DNA of 64,000 nucleotides. Origin: Clavibacter phaseoli (GTDB taxonomy: Bacteria > Actinomycetota > Actinomycetes > Actinomycetales > Microbacteriaceae). Under the pieces are notes generated by a model. That model had not been told where the DNA came from, made no database searches, and worked only from the letters and a program-made list of their open reading frames with translations. The DNA is taken from assembly GCF_021922925.1 (NCBI RefSeq), contig NZ_CP040786.1:1178001-1242000 (forward strand), in the 5' to 3' direction. A program made the position numbers and the translations under genes. Of the stretch, positions 25,935 through 33,498 are shown piece by piece (position 1 is the stretch's first letter; each line of letters starts with the position of its first letter).

Positions 25935-26380
25935 CGTCGGCCGCCGGAGACGACCGCGGCGCCGATCGCGATGACGACGGCGACCGCGCCCGCGCCGATC
26001 GACGCGGCCACGGCCGGGTCCTCCTTCGTGAACGCGCGCGTGCGGCGCGCGACGTCCCGGCCGGTCGTGCGGACGCGCGTGGTGACGTCGTCGCGGAGGG
26101 CGCGGGCGCGGGCAGAGGCGTCGGCCTTGAGCTCGGACGCGCGGGCCGGCACGTCGAGCGCCGTCTCGAGCTCGCGGACGGTGCGCGCGAGCTCGTCGCG
26201 CCCGGCGCGGATGTCGCGCTTCAGCTCCTCGGGGCTGCGCTTGGGGGCGGGCGGGATGTTCGCGCCCTGGCCGTGCGGCGCCGACTCGGCGACCGTCTTG
26301 TGCTTGCGGACCTCGCGGGCGACCGTGGTCACGGCGCCGAGGACGCTGACCTCTCCGGTCGGGGACTTCTTCTTGGCCAT
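25931..26380 (-). CDS. DUF3618-like membrane-anchored protein
   Basis: A 149-residue protein of unknown function. Residues 49-80 (SPEELKRDIRAGRDELARTV and following) match the DUF3618 pattern of a short amphipathic helix pair; a basic helical region follows (90-118) and one membrane helix (about 124-145) closes the protein. The start M-A-K-K-K is chosen over an upstream ATG because an AGGAG site sits seven bases before it. Its TGA overlaps the presumed CTG start of the polyketide synthase gene, so it may lead that operon. Confidence 0.65.
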   Translation of the reverse strand: MAKKKSPTGEVSVLGAVTTVAREVRKHKTVAESAPHGQGANIPPAPKRSPEELKRDIRAGRDELARTVRELETALDVPARASELKADASARARALRDDVTTRVRTTGRDVARRTRAFTKEDPAVAASIGAGAVAVVIAIGAAVVSGGRR

Positions 26381-26499
26381 GCGCGGGCTCCTGCCGTCGG
26401 GAAAGGTCGTGTGCGGTCGATCCATCATGCTCCGTCGTGCCCGGGCCGGGCACCGACGGCGCGAGGGGCCGGCGCTCGCGCGTCGACCCCTCGCGGGTG

Positions 26500-26517
26500 C
26501 CGGGCGTCTCCGCCCGG
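26500..26517 (-). terminator. Hairpin downstream of the substrate-binding protein gene
   Basis: CCGGGCG and CGCCCGG pair around a four-base loop, ten bases after the stop. A second, looser inverted repeat (GCGAGGGG/CCCCTCGC) lies further on. No U-run. Confidence 0.45.
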
Positions 26518-26526
26518 TCGGCGCCT

Positions 26527-27453
26527 CTAGAAGAGGGCCTTCTCCTTCAGCCAGTCGGCGGCGATCGCGGCCGGCTCGGCCTTCTCGTCGCCCTGGTTGC
26601 GGCGGTTCATCTCGGTGAGGTCCTCGGTGGTCAGCGCGGCCGACACCTTGTCGAGGATCGCGGTGACGTCCGGGTTCATCTTCGCCGTGTTGACGAGCGG
26701 CACGACGTTCTGCGCCTTGATGAGGTTCTCGGGGTCCTCCAGCGTCACGAAGCCGTTGTCGAGGATCGACGGCGTGGTCGAGTAGATGTTCGCCATGTCG
26801 ACCTGGCCGTCGAGGAGCGCCTTGACGGTGTTGGGGCCGCCCTGGTCCTCGATGGTGACGAGGCTCGCGTCGATGCCGTAGGTGCCCGTGAGGCCGGGGA
26901 TCCCGTACTCGCGCTCGCCCAGCACCGCGCCGCCGCCGACGCGGACGCCCTTGCCCTTCAGGTCGGAGAGGCTCGTGACGCCGTTCGTCTCCGAGTACTC
27001 CTTCGTGACGTTGTAGGAGTCCTTGTCCTCGGCGGGCGACTCGTCGAGCACCTCGAAGCCGTCCGGCAGGGCGTCGCCGAGCGCGGCGTACACGTCGTCG
27101 CTCGAGGTCGCGGTGGACTCCGTGTCGTACGCCGAGAGCAGGTTGCCCGTGTACTCGGGGATGAGGTCGATGGACCCCTCCTCGAGCGCCTTGAGGTAGA
27201 CCTCGCGCTCGCCGATCTGCAGGTTGCGCGTGACCTTCACGTCGTTGGCCTCGAGGGCCTGCGCGTAGACCTCGGCGAGGATGACGTTCTCGCCGAAGGC
27301 GGCGGAGCCGACGGAGATCGTGTCGGTGGGCGCGGCCGAGGCCGAGCCGCCCGAGGTGTCGAGGGGATCGCCGGACGAGCAGCCGGCGAGGGCCATCGCG
27401 GTGCCCAGCGCGACGGTGCCGACGAGGAGCCGGCGGGTGATGCTGTGGGTCAT
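26527..27453 (-). CDS. Glycine betaine/choline-type ABC transporter substrate-binding lipoprotein
   Basis: The extracytoplasmic receptor of a compatible-solute importer (OpuC/OsmF/ProX family). The 308-residue precursor has a signal peptide with lipobox LAGC, the lipidated cysteine being C25, and a mature domain starting at about TISVGSAAFGENVILAEVYA, typical of the QAT-type binding proteins; IPEYTGNLLSAY and DQGGPNTVKALLDG are also typical. AAGGAA precedes the ATG. It is the last gene of a four-gene operon. The exact ligand (betaine, choline, carnitine) is not determinable. Confidence 0.9.
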   Translation of the reverse strand: MTHSITRRLLVGTVALGTAMALAGCSSGDPLDTSGGSASAAPTDTISVGSAAFGENVILAEVYAQALEANDVKVTRNLQIGEREVYLKALEEGSIDLIPEYTGNLLSAYDTESTATSSDDVYAALGDALPDGFEVLDESPAEDKDSYNVTKEYSETNGVTSLSDLKGKGVRVGGGAVLGEREYGIPGLTGTYGIDASLVTIEDQGGPNTVKALLDGQVDMANIYSTTPSILDNGFVTLEDPENLIKAQNVVPLVNTAKMNPDVTAILDKVSAALTTEDLTEMNRRNQGDEKAEPAAIAADWLKEKALF

Positions 27454-27467
27454 GTGCTGTGTTCCTT

Positions 27468-28193
27468 TCAGGGAGTGGTGCTGACCGCGGGCCTCGACGA
27501 GGCCCGCGGTGAGTCGGGGGTGCGTCCCGACGCGGCGACGACGCCGCGGGGGACGACGGCGCGCTGGACGATCGCGAAGACCGCGTCGACGACGAGCGCC
27601 AGCGCGGTCACGAGGATCGCGCCGGTGAGCATGAGCGGGAAGTTCCGCGTCGTGAGTCCGGTGAAGATGTACGGACCGAGGCCGGTGAGCCCGAGGTAGG
27701 CCCCGAGCGTGACGGTGCTGATCACCTGGAGCGTCGACGCGCGGAACCCGCTGATGATGAGCGGCAGCGCGAGCGGGATCTCGACGCGGCCGAGGATCTG
27801 CCACTCCGTCAGCCCGACGGCGCGCGCCGCGTCGATGGTCGCGCGGTCGACGGCCTGGACGCCCGCGTACACGCCGGCGAGCAGAGGCGGGATGCCGAGG
27901 ATCGCGAAGGTCACGATCGGGCCGGTCAGCCCGATGCCGAAGTACAGGCCGAGGAGCACCAGCACGCCGAGCGTGGGCAGGGCACGCAGGCCTCCGGAGA
28001 ACCCGACGGCGAGGTTGCGCCCCTTGCCGGTGTGGCCGATGTACAGGCCGGCGGGCACGGCGACGATCGAGGCGAGCGCGATCGACAGGAACGTGTACCA
28101 GAGGTGGTCGCGCAGGGCGACGGCGAAGCCACCGGTCCCGGTCCACCGGGACGGATCGAGGATGATCGCGAACGCGTCGACGAAGAAGCTCAC
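27468..28193 (-). CDS. Compatible-solute ABC transporter permease (second)
   Basis: A 241-residue membrane subunit of the OpuC/ProU-type importer. It has about five to six helices and the EAA loop region DAARAVGLTEWQILGRVEIP that contacts the ATPase, preceded by the ALPTLGVLVLLGLYFGIG segment typical of this family. The GTG start overlaps the stop of the first permease gene by four bases, so the two permeases are coupled and presumably form a heterodimer. Confidence 0.9.
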   Translation of the reverse strand: MSFFVDAFAIILDPSRWTGTGGFAVALRDHLWYTFLSIALASIVAVPAGLYIGHTGKGRNLAVGFSGGLRALPTLGVLVLLGLYFGIGLTGPIVTFAILGIPPLLAGVYAGVQAVDRATIDAARAVGLTEWQILGRVEIPLALPLIISGFRASTLQVISTVTLGAYLGLTGLGPYIFTGLTTRNFPLMLTGAILVTALALVVDAVFAIVQRAVVPRGVVAASGRTPDSPRASSRPAVSTTP

Positions 28194-28885
28194 GAGGCGC
28201 CTCCCTCGGTGGCGAGCAGGGCGCGGCGCGTGCGACGCCGCGTCGGGGTGGACGTCGCCGAGGCCCACGGCATGAGGAGGCGGCCGGCGAGCAGGAGGAT
28301 GAGGTCGAAGGCGAGCGCCAGCAGGAGGATGCCGACCACGCCCGTGAGGATCTCCGTGTAGAAGGAGCGCCGGTACCCGCTGAGGATCATCGTGCCGAGG
28401 CTCTGGATCCCGGTCAGCGCGCCGACGGTGACCATGCTCACCGTGCTGACGGAGATGACGCGGAGACCGGCGAGAAGCACGGGTCCCGCGAGCGGCAGCT
28501 CGACGCGCCAGAAGCGCGCCCAGCCGGAGTAGCCCATCGCCGTCGCCGACTGCTTCACGTCCGCGGGGACGGCGGCCAGGGCATCGGAGGTGATGCGCAC
28601 GAGCAGCGCGAACGCGTAGATCGTGAGCGCGACGACCACGTTCGCCGGGTCGATGATCGTGGTGCCGATGATGACGGGGATCGCGATCAGCAGGGGCAGC
28701 GACGGGATCGTGTAGAGGATCCCGCCGAGCGTCAGCAGGGGTCCGCGGACCGGCCGGTAGCGGTTGGCCAGCCAGCCGAACGGGAGCGAGAGCAGGAGGC
28801 CCACGATGATGGGCGGCGCGGCCAGGGAGATGTGCGTCACGGCGAGGTCGAGCACCGTGCCGAAGTTGGCGATGACCCAGTTCAC
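28190..28885 (-). CDS. Compatible-solute ABC transporter permease (first)
   Basis: A 231-residue permease of the same family as the following gene. It contains the YTIPSLPLLIAIP segment and the EAA loop KQSATAMGYSGWARFWRVEL. Its GTG start overlaps the ATPase stop by four bases. Two permeases plus one ATPase and one lipoprotein is the standard OpuC composition. Confidence 0.9.
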   Translation of the reverse strand: MNWVIANFGTVLDLAVTHISLAAPPIIVGLLLSLPFGWLANRYRPVRGPLLTLGGILYTIPSLPLLIAIPVIIGTTIIDPANVVVALTIYAFALLVRITSDALAAVPADVKQSATAMGYSGWARFWRVELPLAGPVLLAGLRVISVSTVSMVTVGALTGIQSLGTMILSGYRRSFYTEILTGVVGILLLALAFDLILLLAGRLLMPWASATSTPTRRRTRRALLATEGGAS

Positions 28886-29787
28886 GCGGGTCCCGCACCC
28901 TGCGCCGGGGCACCGGGGGCGTGCGCGGCCCCCGCCTCGGTCGGAGCGGATGCGGATCGGGCGGCGGCGCGCCCCTCGTCGTCGAGCACGCCCACCAGCC
29001 GGCCGTCGCGGTCGACGAGCACCTGTCCCGTGCCGGTGTCCTCGACGTGCAGCGCGCGCTTGCCCTTGTCGGCGCCCACGAAGTCGCGGACGAAGTCGTT
29101 CGCCGGATTGGAGAGGATCTCCTGCGGGGTGCCCTGCTGGGCGATGCGGCCGCCCTTCTCGAGGATCACGACCTGGTCGCCGAGCAGGAACGCCTCGTCG
29201 ATGTCGTGCGTCACGAAGACGACGGTCTTGTCGAGCTCGGTGCGCAGGCGGATGAGCTCCTTCTGCAGGTCGTCCCGCACGAGCGGGTCGACGGCGCCGA
29301 ACGGCTCGTCCATGAGCAGGATGTTCGGGTCGACGGCGAGGCCGCGGGCGACGCCGACGCGCTGCTGCTGGCCGCCGGAGAGCTGGGACGGGTAGCGGTC
29401 GGCCATCGAGCGGTCGAGGCCCACGGTGTCCATGAGCTTGAGGGCGCCCTCGCGCGCCGTCCGCTTGTCGACACCGGTGAGCCGCGGCACGGTCGCGATG
29501 TTGTCGACGACCTTGCGGTGCGGCAGGAGGCCGGAGTTCTGCATCACGTAGCCGATGCTGCGGCGGAGCTTCACGGCGTCCTGCGACGCGATGTCGGTGC
29601 CGTCGATCTCGATGCGACCCGAGGTGGGCTCGACCATCCGGTTGATCATCCGCATGAGGGTCGTCTTGCCGCAGCCCGAGGATCCGACGAGGACCGTGGT
29701 GGTCTGCGAGGGGACGACGAGGCTGAAGTCCTCGATCGCGAGCGTGCCGTCCGGGTACTGCTTGCGGACGTGGTGGAACTCGATCAT
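28882..29787 (-). CDS. Compatible-solute ABC transporter ATPase
   Basis: Energises the importer. The 301-residue product has Walker A GSSGCGKTT, the Q-loop YVMQNSGLL, signature LSGGQQQRVGVARGLA, Walker B ILLMDEPFGAVD and the switch His of VTHDIDEAF. The C-terminal part after residue about 240 is a short CBS-like remnant (VEDTGTGQVLVDRDGRLVGV), much shorter than the two full CBS domains used for osmosensing in OpuA-type ATPases, followed by an Ala-rich tail. GAGGAA precedes the ATG. First gene of the operon. Confidence 0.92.
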   Translation of the reverse strand: MIEFHHVRKQYPDGTLAIEDFSLVVPSQTTTVLVGSSGCGKTTLMRMINRMVEPTSGRIEIDGTDIASQDAVKLRRSIGYVMQNSGLLPHRKVVDNIATVPRLTGVDKRTAREGALKLMDTVGLDRSMADRYPSQLSGGQQQRVGVARGLAVDPNILLMDEPFGAVDPLVRDDLQKELIRLRTELDKTVVFVTHDIDEAFLLGDQVVILEKGGRIAQQGTPQEILSNPANDFVRDFVGADKGKRALHVEDTGTGQVLVDRDGRLVGVLDDEGRAAARSASAPTEAGAAHAPGAPAQGAGPA

Positions 29788-29800
29788 GGTGGCTCATTCC

Positions 29801-29815
29801 TCGTATGCGCTACGA
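29801..29815 (-). promoter_or_regulatory. Palindrome at the leader of the compatible-solute operon
   Basis: TCGTA-N5-TACGA, a perfect inverted repeat, lies 14-28 bases before the ATPase start codon and touches the ribosome-binding site. It could be an operator or an mRNA hairpin. Confidence 0.35.
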
Positions 29816-29977
29816 ATCGACACTTGCCAGGTCCTCCAGCGAACCACGCCGGCGCCGGAACGGTCGCACCGGGTCGTCCGCTGTCGCCACTTCGTAACAA
29901 ATGGGGCTTCCGCGGACAGTCCCCGGATGGCTCGCTGGCGTCGGTCGGCGTCGGACGCGTCCGCCAGGATGGAGGGC

Positions 29978-30709
29978 ATGACGCGCATCCTCGCCCGGGC
30001 CACGACCGCCGACGACCTGGTCGGGCTGCTCGACGTGGATCACGCGGGCGACGCCGTCCCCGCGCCCTCCTGGCGCATCGTCCCCGGCGGGCGCGTCGCG
30101 GTCGTCGTCGACACGCTGCCGCGCCGGGCCGAGGGCGACACCGAGGACCAGGTGCCCGTGCGGCGCCTCGAGTCCGCGCGGTGGGGGCTCGTGCCCGCGG
30201 GATCCCCGGGGCCTGACCAGGGCCCGCCCCTCGCCGAGGTCCCCGCCGAGCAGCTCGCCTCCCGGCCGGAGCTCCTGCAGGCGCTCGTGTCCCGGCGCGC
30301 GGCGATCCCCGTCACGGGCTACTACGAGCACCACGAGACCGACGACGGCCTGCGCACCCCCTACCTCGTCGGCGCGGGCGAGGGCACGGTCCTCCTCGCC
30401 GCGCTGTACGAGTGGTGGCGGGATCCCGCGCGCGCCGCCGACGACCCGGCCCGCTGGGTGCTCAGCTGCGCGGTGCTCACCCGGCCGGCGGCCGGCACGG
30501 TGGAGGCGCTCGCGGAGCGCATGCCCGTCGTGCTCTCCCCGGACGTCGTCGAGGAGTGGCTCGATCCCACGGCCGAGGGCTCCCCCGACCTGGTGCGGGC
30601 CGTCGCCGCGCAGGCGGAGGACGTGATCGAGGAGCTCGCGATGGACGAGGTCGGCCCCGGGATCGACCAGGGCGCGCCGGACACGGCGGAGCTCGCGCGG
30701 CCCGTGTGA
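29978..30709 (+). CDS. SRAP-domain (YedK/HMCES-like) protein lacking the catalytic cysteine
   Basis: SRAP proteins normally begin MCGR; Cys2 forms a covalent link with abasic sites in single-stranded DNA. This 243-residue homologue begins MTRILARA, with Thr at position 2. WRIVPGG (32-38) replaces the canonical YNxAPG, so its Asn is Arg33, and LAERMPVVL (178-186) replaces the canonical IHDRMPVVL, so the active-site His is Ala179. The glutamate in GYYEHH (E117) and the ARWGLVPAG segment (67-75) remain. The fold is probably kept but the usual chemistry cannot be. AGGA lies eight bases before the ATG. Confidence 0.75.
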   Translation: MTRILARATTADDLVGLLDVDHAGDAVPAPSWRIVPGGRVAVVVDTLPRRAEGDTEDQVPVRRLESARWGLVPAGSPGPDQGPPLAEVPAEQLASRPELLQALVSRRAAIPVTGYYEHHETDDGLRTPYLVGAGEGTVLLAALYEWWRDPARAADDPARWVLSCAVLTRPAAGTVEALAERMPVVLSPDVVEEWLDPTAEGSPDLVRAVAAQAEDVIEELAMDEVGPGIDQGAPDTAELARPV

Positions 30710-30746
30710 CGACGGGCCGGCTCCCCGCGTCTGGTTGACTGGGCGC

Positions 30747-31844
30747 GTGGCCCCCTCCTCGAAGAAGAAGAAGCACGCGACCCGCACGCTCCTCGAGTCA
30801 CCGGCCGCCGCACCCGTGCTGCACCGGGCGGCGCGCATCGAGGACCGCATCCACGAGATCCGCGAGGGCCGTGCCCGCAAGCGCGGGCTGAAGGCGACGG
30901 TCATCCCCTACGCCGGCTACGGATCCGTCCGCTGGGTCCGCGTCCTCTGCCGCGTCCTCCTCACCGACCCGAAGAGCAAGCGCGCGCTGGCCGGCGACAA
31001 GGTCGTCCGCGGCTGGCGGAGCTTCACGAGCGTGCCGCTCACCGACGTCGACGTCGTCGTCGAGATCGACGGGACCGAGCACCACGTGCGGGCCGACCGC
31101 GGCGGCGTCGTCGACCAGGTCGTCGAGGCCACCCTGCCGAGCGGCTGGCACACGATCCGCATCCGGTCCGAGGGGTCCGAGACCGTCGAGGCGCCCGTGT
31201 TCATCGTCGGCGACGACGTGCGCACGGGGATCCTCAGCGACGTCGACGACACCGTCATGGTGACCGCGCTCCCCCGGCCGTTCCTCGCCGCCTGGAACAC
31301 GTTCGTGCTCGACGAGCACGCCCGCACGCCCACGCCGGGCATGGCGGTGCTCTACGAGCGGCTGCGCGTCCGGCACGCCGGCGCGCCCGTCCTCTACCTC
31401 TCGACCGGCGCGTGGAACGTGGCGCCGACGCTCACGCGGTTCCTGTCGCGGAACCTGTACCCGCCGGGCCCGATCCTCCTCACCGACTGGGGCCCCACGG
31501 TCGACCGCTGGTTCCGCAGCGGCATGGAGCACAAGCGGCTCAACCTGAAGCGGCTGGCCGAGGAGTTCCCGCGCGTGAAGTGGATCCTCGCGGGCGACGA
31601 CGGCCAGCACGACGAGCTCCTCTACGGCGAGTTCGCGGAGCAGCACCCCGACAACGTGAAGGTCGTGCTCATCCGGCAGCTCAGCGCGGGCGAGGCCGTG
31701 CTCGCGGGCGGTCGGGCCAAGGCCGAGAAGCGCGCGCTCGACAGCTCCGTGCCGTGGGTCTACGCGCCCGACGGCGCGAGCCTCCTCGCCCAGCTCGACG
31801 ACCTCGGGCTCGCGGACGACTCGGGCACCCGCATCGGGTCCTAG
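30747..31844 (+). CDS. App1-family (DUF2183) phosphatase-like protein
   Basis: The family includes yeast App1, a Mg-dependent phosphatidate phosphatase. The 365-residue product (GTG start, though a TTG four codons upstream is possible) has a basic N-terminus, a beta-rich domain (about 60-155), and a HAD-like catalytic domain with DVDDT at 165-169, where D165 and D167 match the DxDxT nucleophile motif, then LYLSTGAWN (motif with Ser/Thr) and ILAGDDGQHD (acidic motif). The bacterial substrate is unknown. It ends before a strong shared terminator. Confidence 0.82.
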   Translation: MAPSSKKKKHATRTLLESPAAAPVLHRAARIEDRIHEIREGRARKRGLKATVIPYAGYGSVRWVRVLCRVLLTDPKSKRALAGDKVVRGWRSFTSVPLTDVDVVVEIDGTEHHVRADRGGVVDQVVEATLPSGWHTIRIRSEGSETVEAPVFIVGDDVRTGILSDVDDTVMVTALPRPFLAAWNTFVLDEHARTPTPGMAVLYERLRVRHAGAPVLYLSTGAWNVAPTLTRFLSRNLYPPGPILLTDWGPTVDRWFRSGMEHKRLNLKRLAEEFPRVKWILAGDDGQHDELLYGEFAEQHPDNVKVVLIRQLSAGEAVLAGGRAKAEKRALDSSVPWVYAPDGASLLAQLDDLGLADDSGTRIGS

Positions 31845-31875
31845 CCCGCGGCCGACGCACGAGGGCGCCACGCAC

Positions 31876-31909
31876 GAGGGCCCCGCAGGAGCGATCCTGC
31901 GGGGCCCTC
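31876..31909. terminator. Bidirectional terminator
   Basis: A perfect 15-base-pair stem (GAGGGCCCCGCAGGA) with a GCGA loop, placed between two convergent genes; an outer CGCAC/GTGCG pair extends it. Confidence 0.8.
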
Positions 31910-31924
31910 CTGCGTGCGGGTGGA

Positions 31925-32794
31925 TCAGACGGCGTCGGTGAGCGCCTGGAACTCGTCGTCGGTGAGCTCGATGCCCGCCGCGGCGATGTTGTCCTCGACG
32001 TGCCCGACCGACTTGGTGCCGGGGATCGGCAGCATGACGGGCGAGCGGCGCAGGAGCCACGCGAGCGCGAGCTGCGAGGCGCGCGCGTCGTGCTGCTTCG
32101 CGAGGTCGTCGAGCGGGCCGCCGTCCTTCGCGAGCTCGCCGGTCGCGAGCGGGAACCACGGGATGAAGGCGAGGCCCTCGGCCTCGGCGTAGTCGAGCAG
32201 CGGCTCGGCGTCGCGCTTGGCGAGGTTGAAGAGGTTCTGCACGGAGACGATCTCGGCGATCTCGCGCGCGGCCTTCACGTCGTCGACCTGCACCTCGGAG
32301 AGCCCGATGTGGCGGATCTTGCCCTCGGACTGCAGGTCCTTGAGCACGCCGATCTGGTCGGCGAGCGGCACGGCCGGGTCGATGCGGTGCAGCTGGTAGA
32401 GGTCGATGCGCTCGAGGCCGAGGTGGCGCAGGCTCAGCTCGGCCTGCTGGCGCAGGTACTCGGGGCGGCCGACGGGCTGCCAGTCGCCGGGGCCGGGGCG
32501 CGTGAGCCCGCCCTTGGTCGCGATGACGACGTCGTCGGCGTACGGGTGGAGCGCCTCCTTGAGGAGCTCCTCGGCCACGAACGGGCCGTAGGAGTCGGCG
32601 GTGTCGAAGAACGTGACGCCGAGCTCGGCGGCGCGCCGGATGACGCGGACGGCCTCCTGCGGGTCCTCGGGGGCGCCCCAGACGCCCTCGCCGGTCAGCT
32701 GCATGGTGCCGTAGCCGAGCCGGACGACGGGCAGGTCGCCGCCGATGGTGAAGGTGCCGGAGGCGCCGGCGGGGCGGGTGGTGGTGTCGGTCAT
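31925..32794 (-). CDS. Aldo/keto reductase
   Basis: An NADPH-dependent oxidoreductase with a TIM barrel; substrate unknown. The 289-residue product has the catalytic tetrad residues D64 and Y69 (FFDTADSYG), K94 (IATKGG) and a His in LYQLHRID. The C-terminal [15 protein letters not shown] is the cofactor-binding stretch. The ATG ([10 protein letters not shown]) is chosen because GAGGAGG lies just upstream; the frame is open further back but without conserved sequence. Confidence 0.93.
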   Translation of the reverse strand: MTDTTTRPAGASGTFTIGGDLPVVRLGYGTMQLTGEGVWGAPEDPQEAVRVIRRAAELGVTFFDTADSYGPFVAEELLKEALHPYADDVVIATKGGLTRPGPGDWQPVGRPEYLRQQAELSLRHLGLERIDLYQLHRIDPAVPLADQIGVLKDLQSEGKIRHIGLSEVQVDDVKAAREIAEIVSVQNLFNLAKRDAEPLLDYAEAEGLAFIPWFPLATGELAKDGGPLDDLAKQHDARASQLALAWLLRRSPVMLPIPGTKSVGHVEDNIAAAGIELTDDEFQALTDAV

Positions 32795-32971
32795 GTGGAC
32801 CCTCCTCGGGTGTCGATGACGAGGGGGCGTCTGCCGCCCTCGGGACCCTGGTGCCAACGCGGCGACCCGCCGATCCATGCCCGATGCGCGCGATCCGGAC
32901 ACGACCCTCAGCCTCCGGTCGAGGGTGAGGTGGATCCGCCCGCTCCCCTCGTGGATGTCGGCGGGCGTTCC

Positions 32972-32977
32972 TACACT
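32972..32977 (+). promoter_or_regulatory. -10 element of the SOS promoter of the DUF6504 gene
   Basis: TACACT within CCTACACT, the same octamer as in front of the dnaE2 SOS box. Confidence 0.5.
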
Positions 32978-32989
32978 CGGATCAGACGT

Positions 32990-33005
32990 TCGAACATCCG
33001 TTCGA
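32990..33005. promoter_or_regulatory. LexA (SOS) box before the DUF6504 gene
   Basis: TCGAACATCCGTTCGA, a perfect actinobacterial-type LexA palindrome, 13 bases after the TACACT element and about 40 bases before the start codon. The 17-base core is identical to that in front of dnaE2. Confidence 0.88.
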
Positions 33006-33045
33006 ATGCAGGAGCGCGGCCGGCGCGGGCGAGAGGAGCGGCACC

Positions 33046-33369
33046 ATGCGGATCGACGAGGACGTGGAGGTCGAGCTCTCGGGCGACGGATCGCCGCTGC
33101 GGTTCACCTGGCGGGGCGTGGTCTACGGGGTGGTGAGCTCGCCCGAGCGGTGGATCGCGCGGGTCGACTGGTGGCAGCGCACGGGCCGCGCGCCCCGCGG
33201 CGCGAGCGCCCACCTGCTGGAGCTGCGGATGTGGCGCGTCGAGGCCGTGCCGCTCACCACGGGCGCACGCCGGGTCGACGGCTCGTTCGACCTGAGCGTC
33301 GACGCGCGCGGCCGCTGGTCGCTCGTCACCGCGTCGGACGAGGAGCTCGACGTGCGCCTGTTCGCCTGA
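33046..33369 (+). CDS. DUF6504 family protein, SOS-controlled
   Basis: A small 107-residue protein with the pattern [20 protein letters not shown], then a WRGVVYGV strand and a Trp-rich middle ([12 protein letters not shown]). DUF6504 members often sit beside imuB/dnaE2 mutagenesis genes in Actinobacteria; the function is unknown. AGGAG lies before the ATG. A LexA box just upstream indicates DNA-damage induction. The protein is likely soluble with a beta fold (an inference from the alternating hydrophobic pattern). Confidence 0.8.
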   Translation: MRIDEDVEVELSGDGSPLRFTWRGVVYGVVSSPERWIARVDWWQRTGRAPRGASAHLLELRMWRVEAVPLTTGARRVDGSFDLSVDARGRWSLVTASDEELDVRLFA

Positions 33370-33391
33370 GGCCGCCCCCTCGCCGGGTGCC

Positions 33392-33421
33392 GGGCGGCCC
33401 GGGGAATAGCCGGGGGCGCCC
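33392..33421 (+). terminator. Imperfect hairpin after the DUF6504 gene
   Basis: GGGCGGCCCGG pairs with CCGGGGGCGCCC around GGAATAG with small mismatches, 23 bases after the stop. Weak evidence for termination. Confidence 0.35.
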
Positions 33422-33498
33422 GCGCCTTCACCCCATCGGCGCCGCGCACGGCGCCCGCACGCAGGTCACCCGGACCGCGGCGCACGGAGGGATCCCGC

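Noticed and set aside
25931..26000. A frameshift between the DUF3618 gene and the polyketide synthase
   Set aside because: Both frames are clean up to a four-base overlap, and the DUF3618 protein has a natural end after its membrane helix, so a non-canonical start is the simpler reading.
28882..29050. Full CBS osmosensor domains on the ABC ATPase
   Set aside because: Only about 25-30 residues resemble a CBS end; there is no room for two domains.
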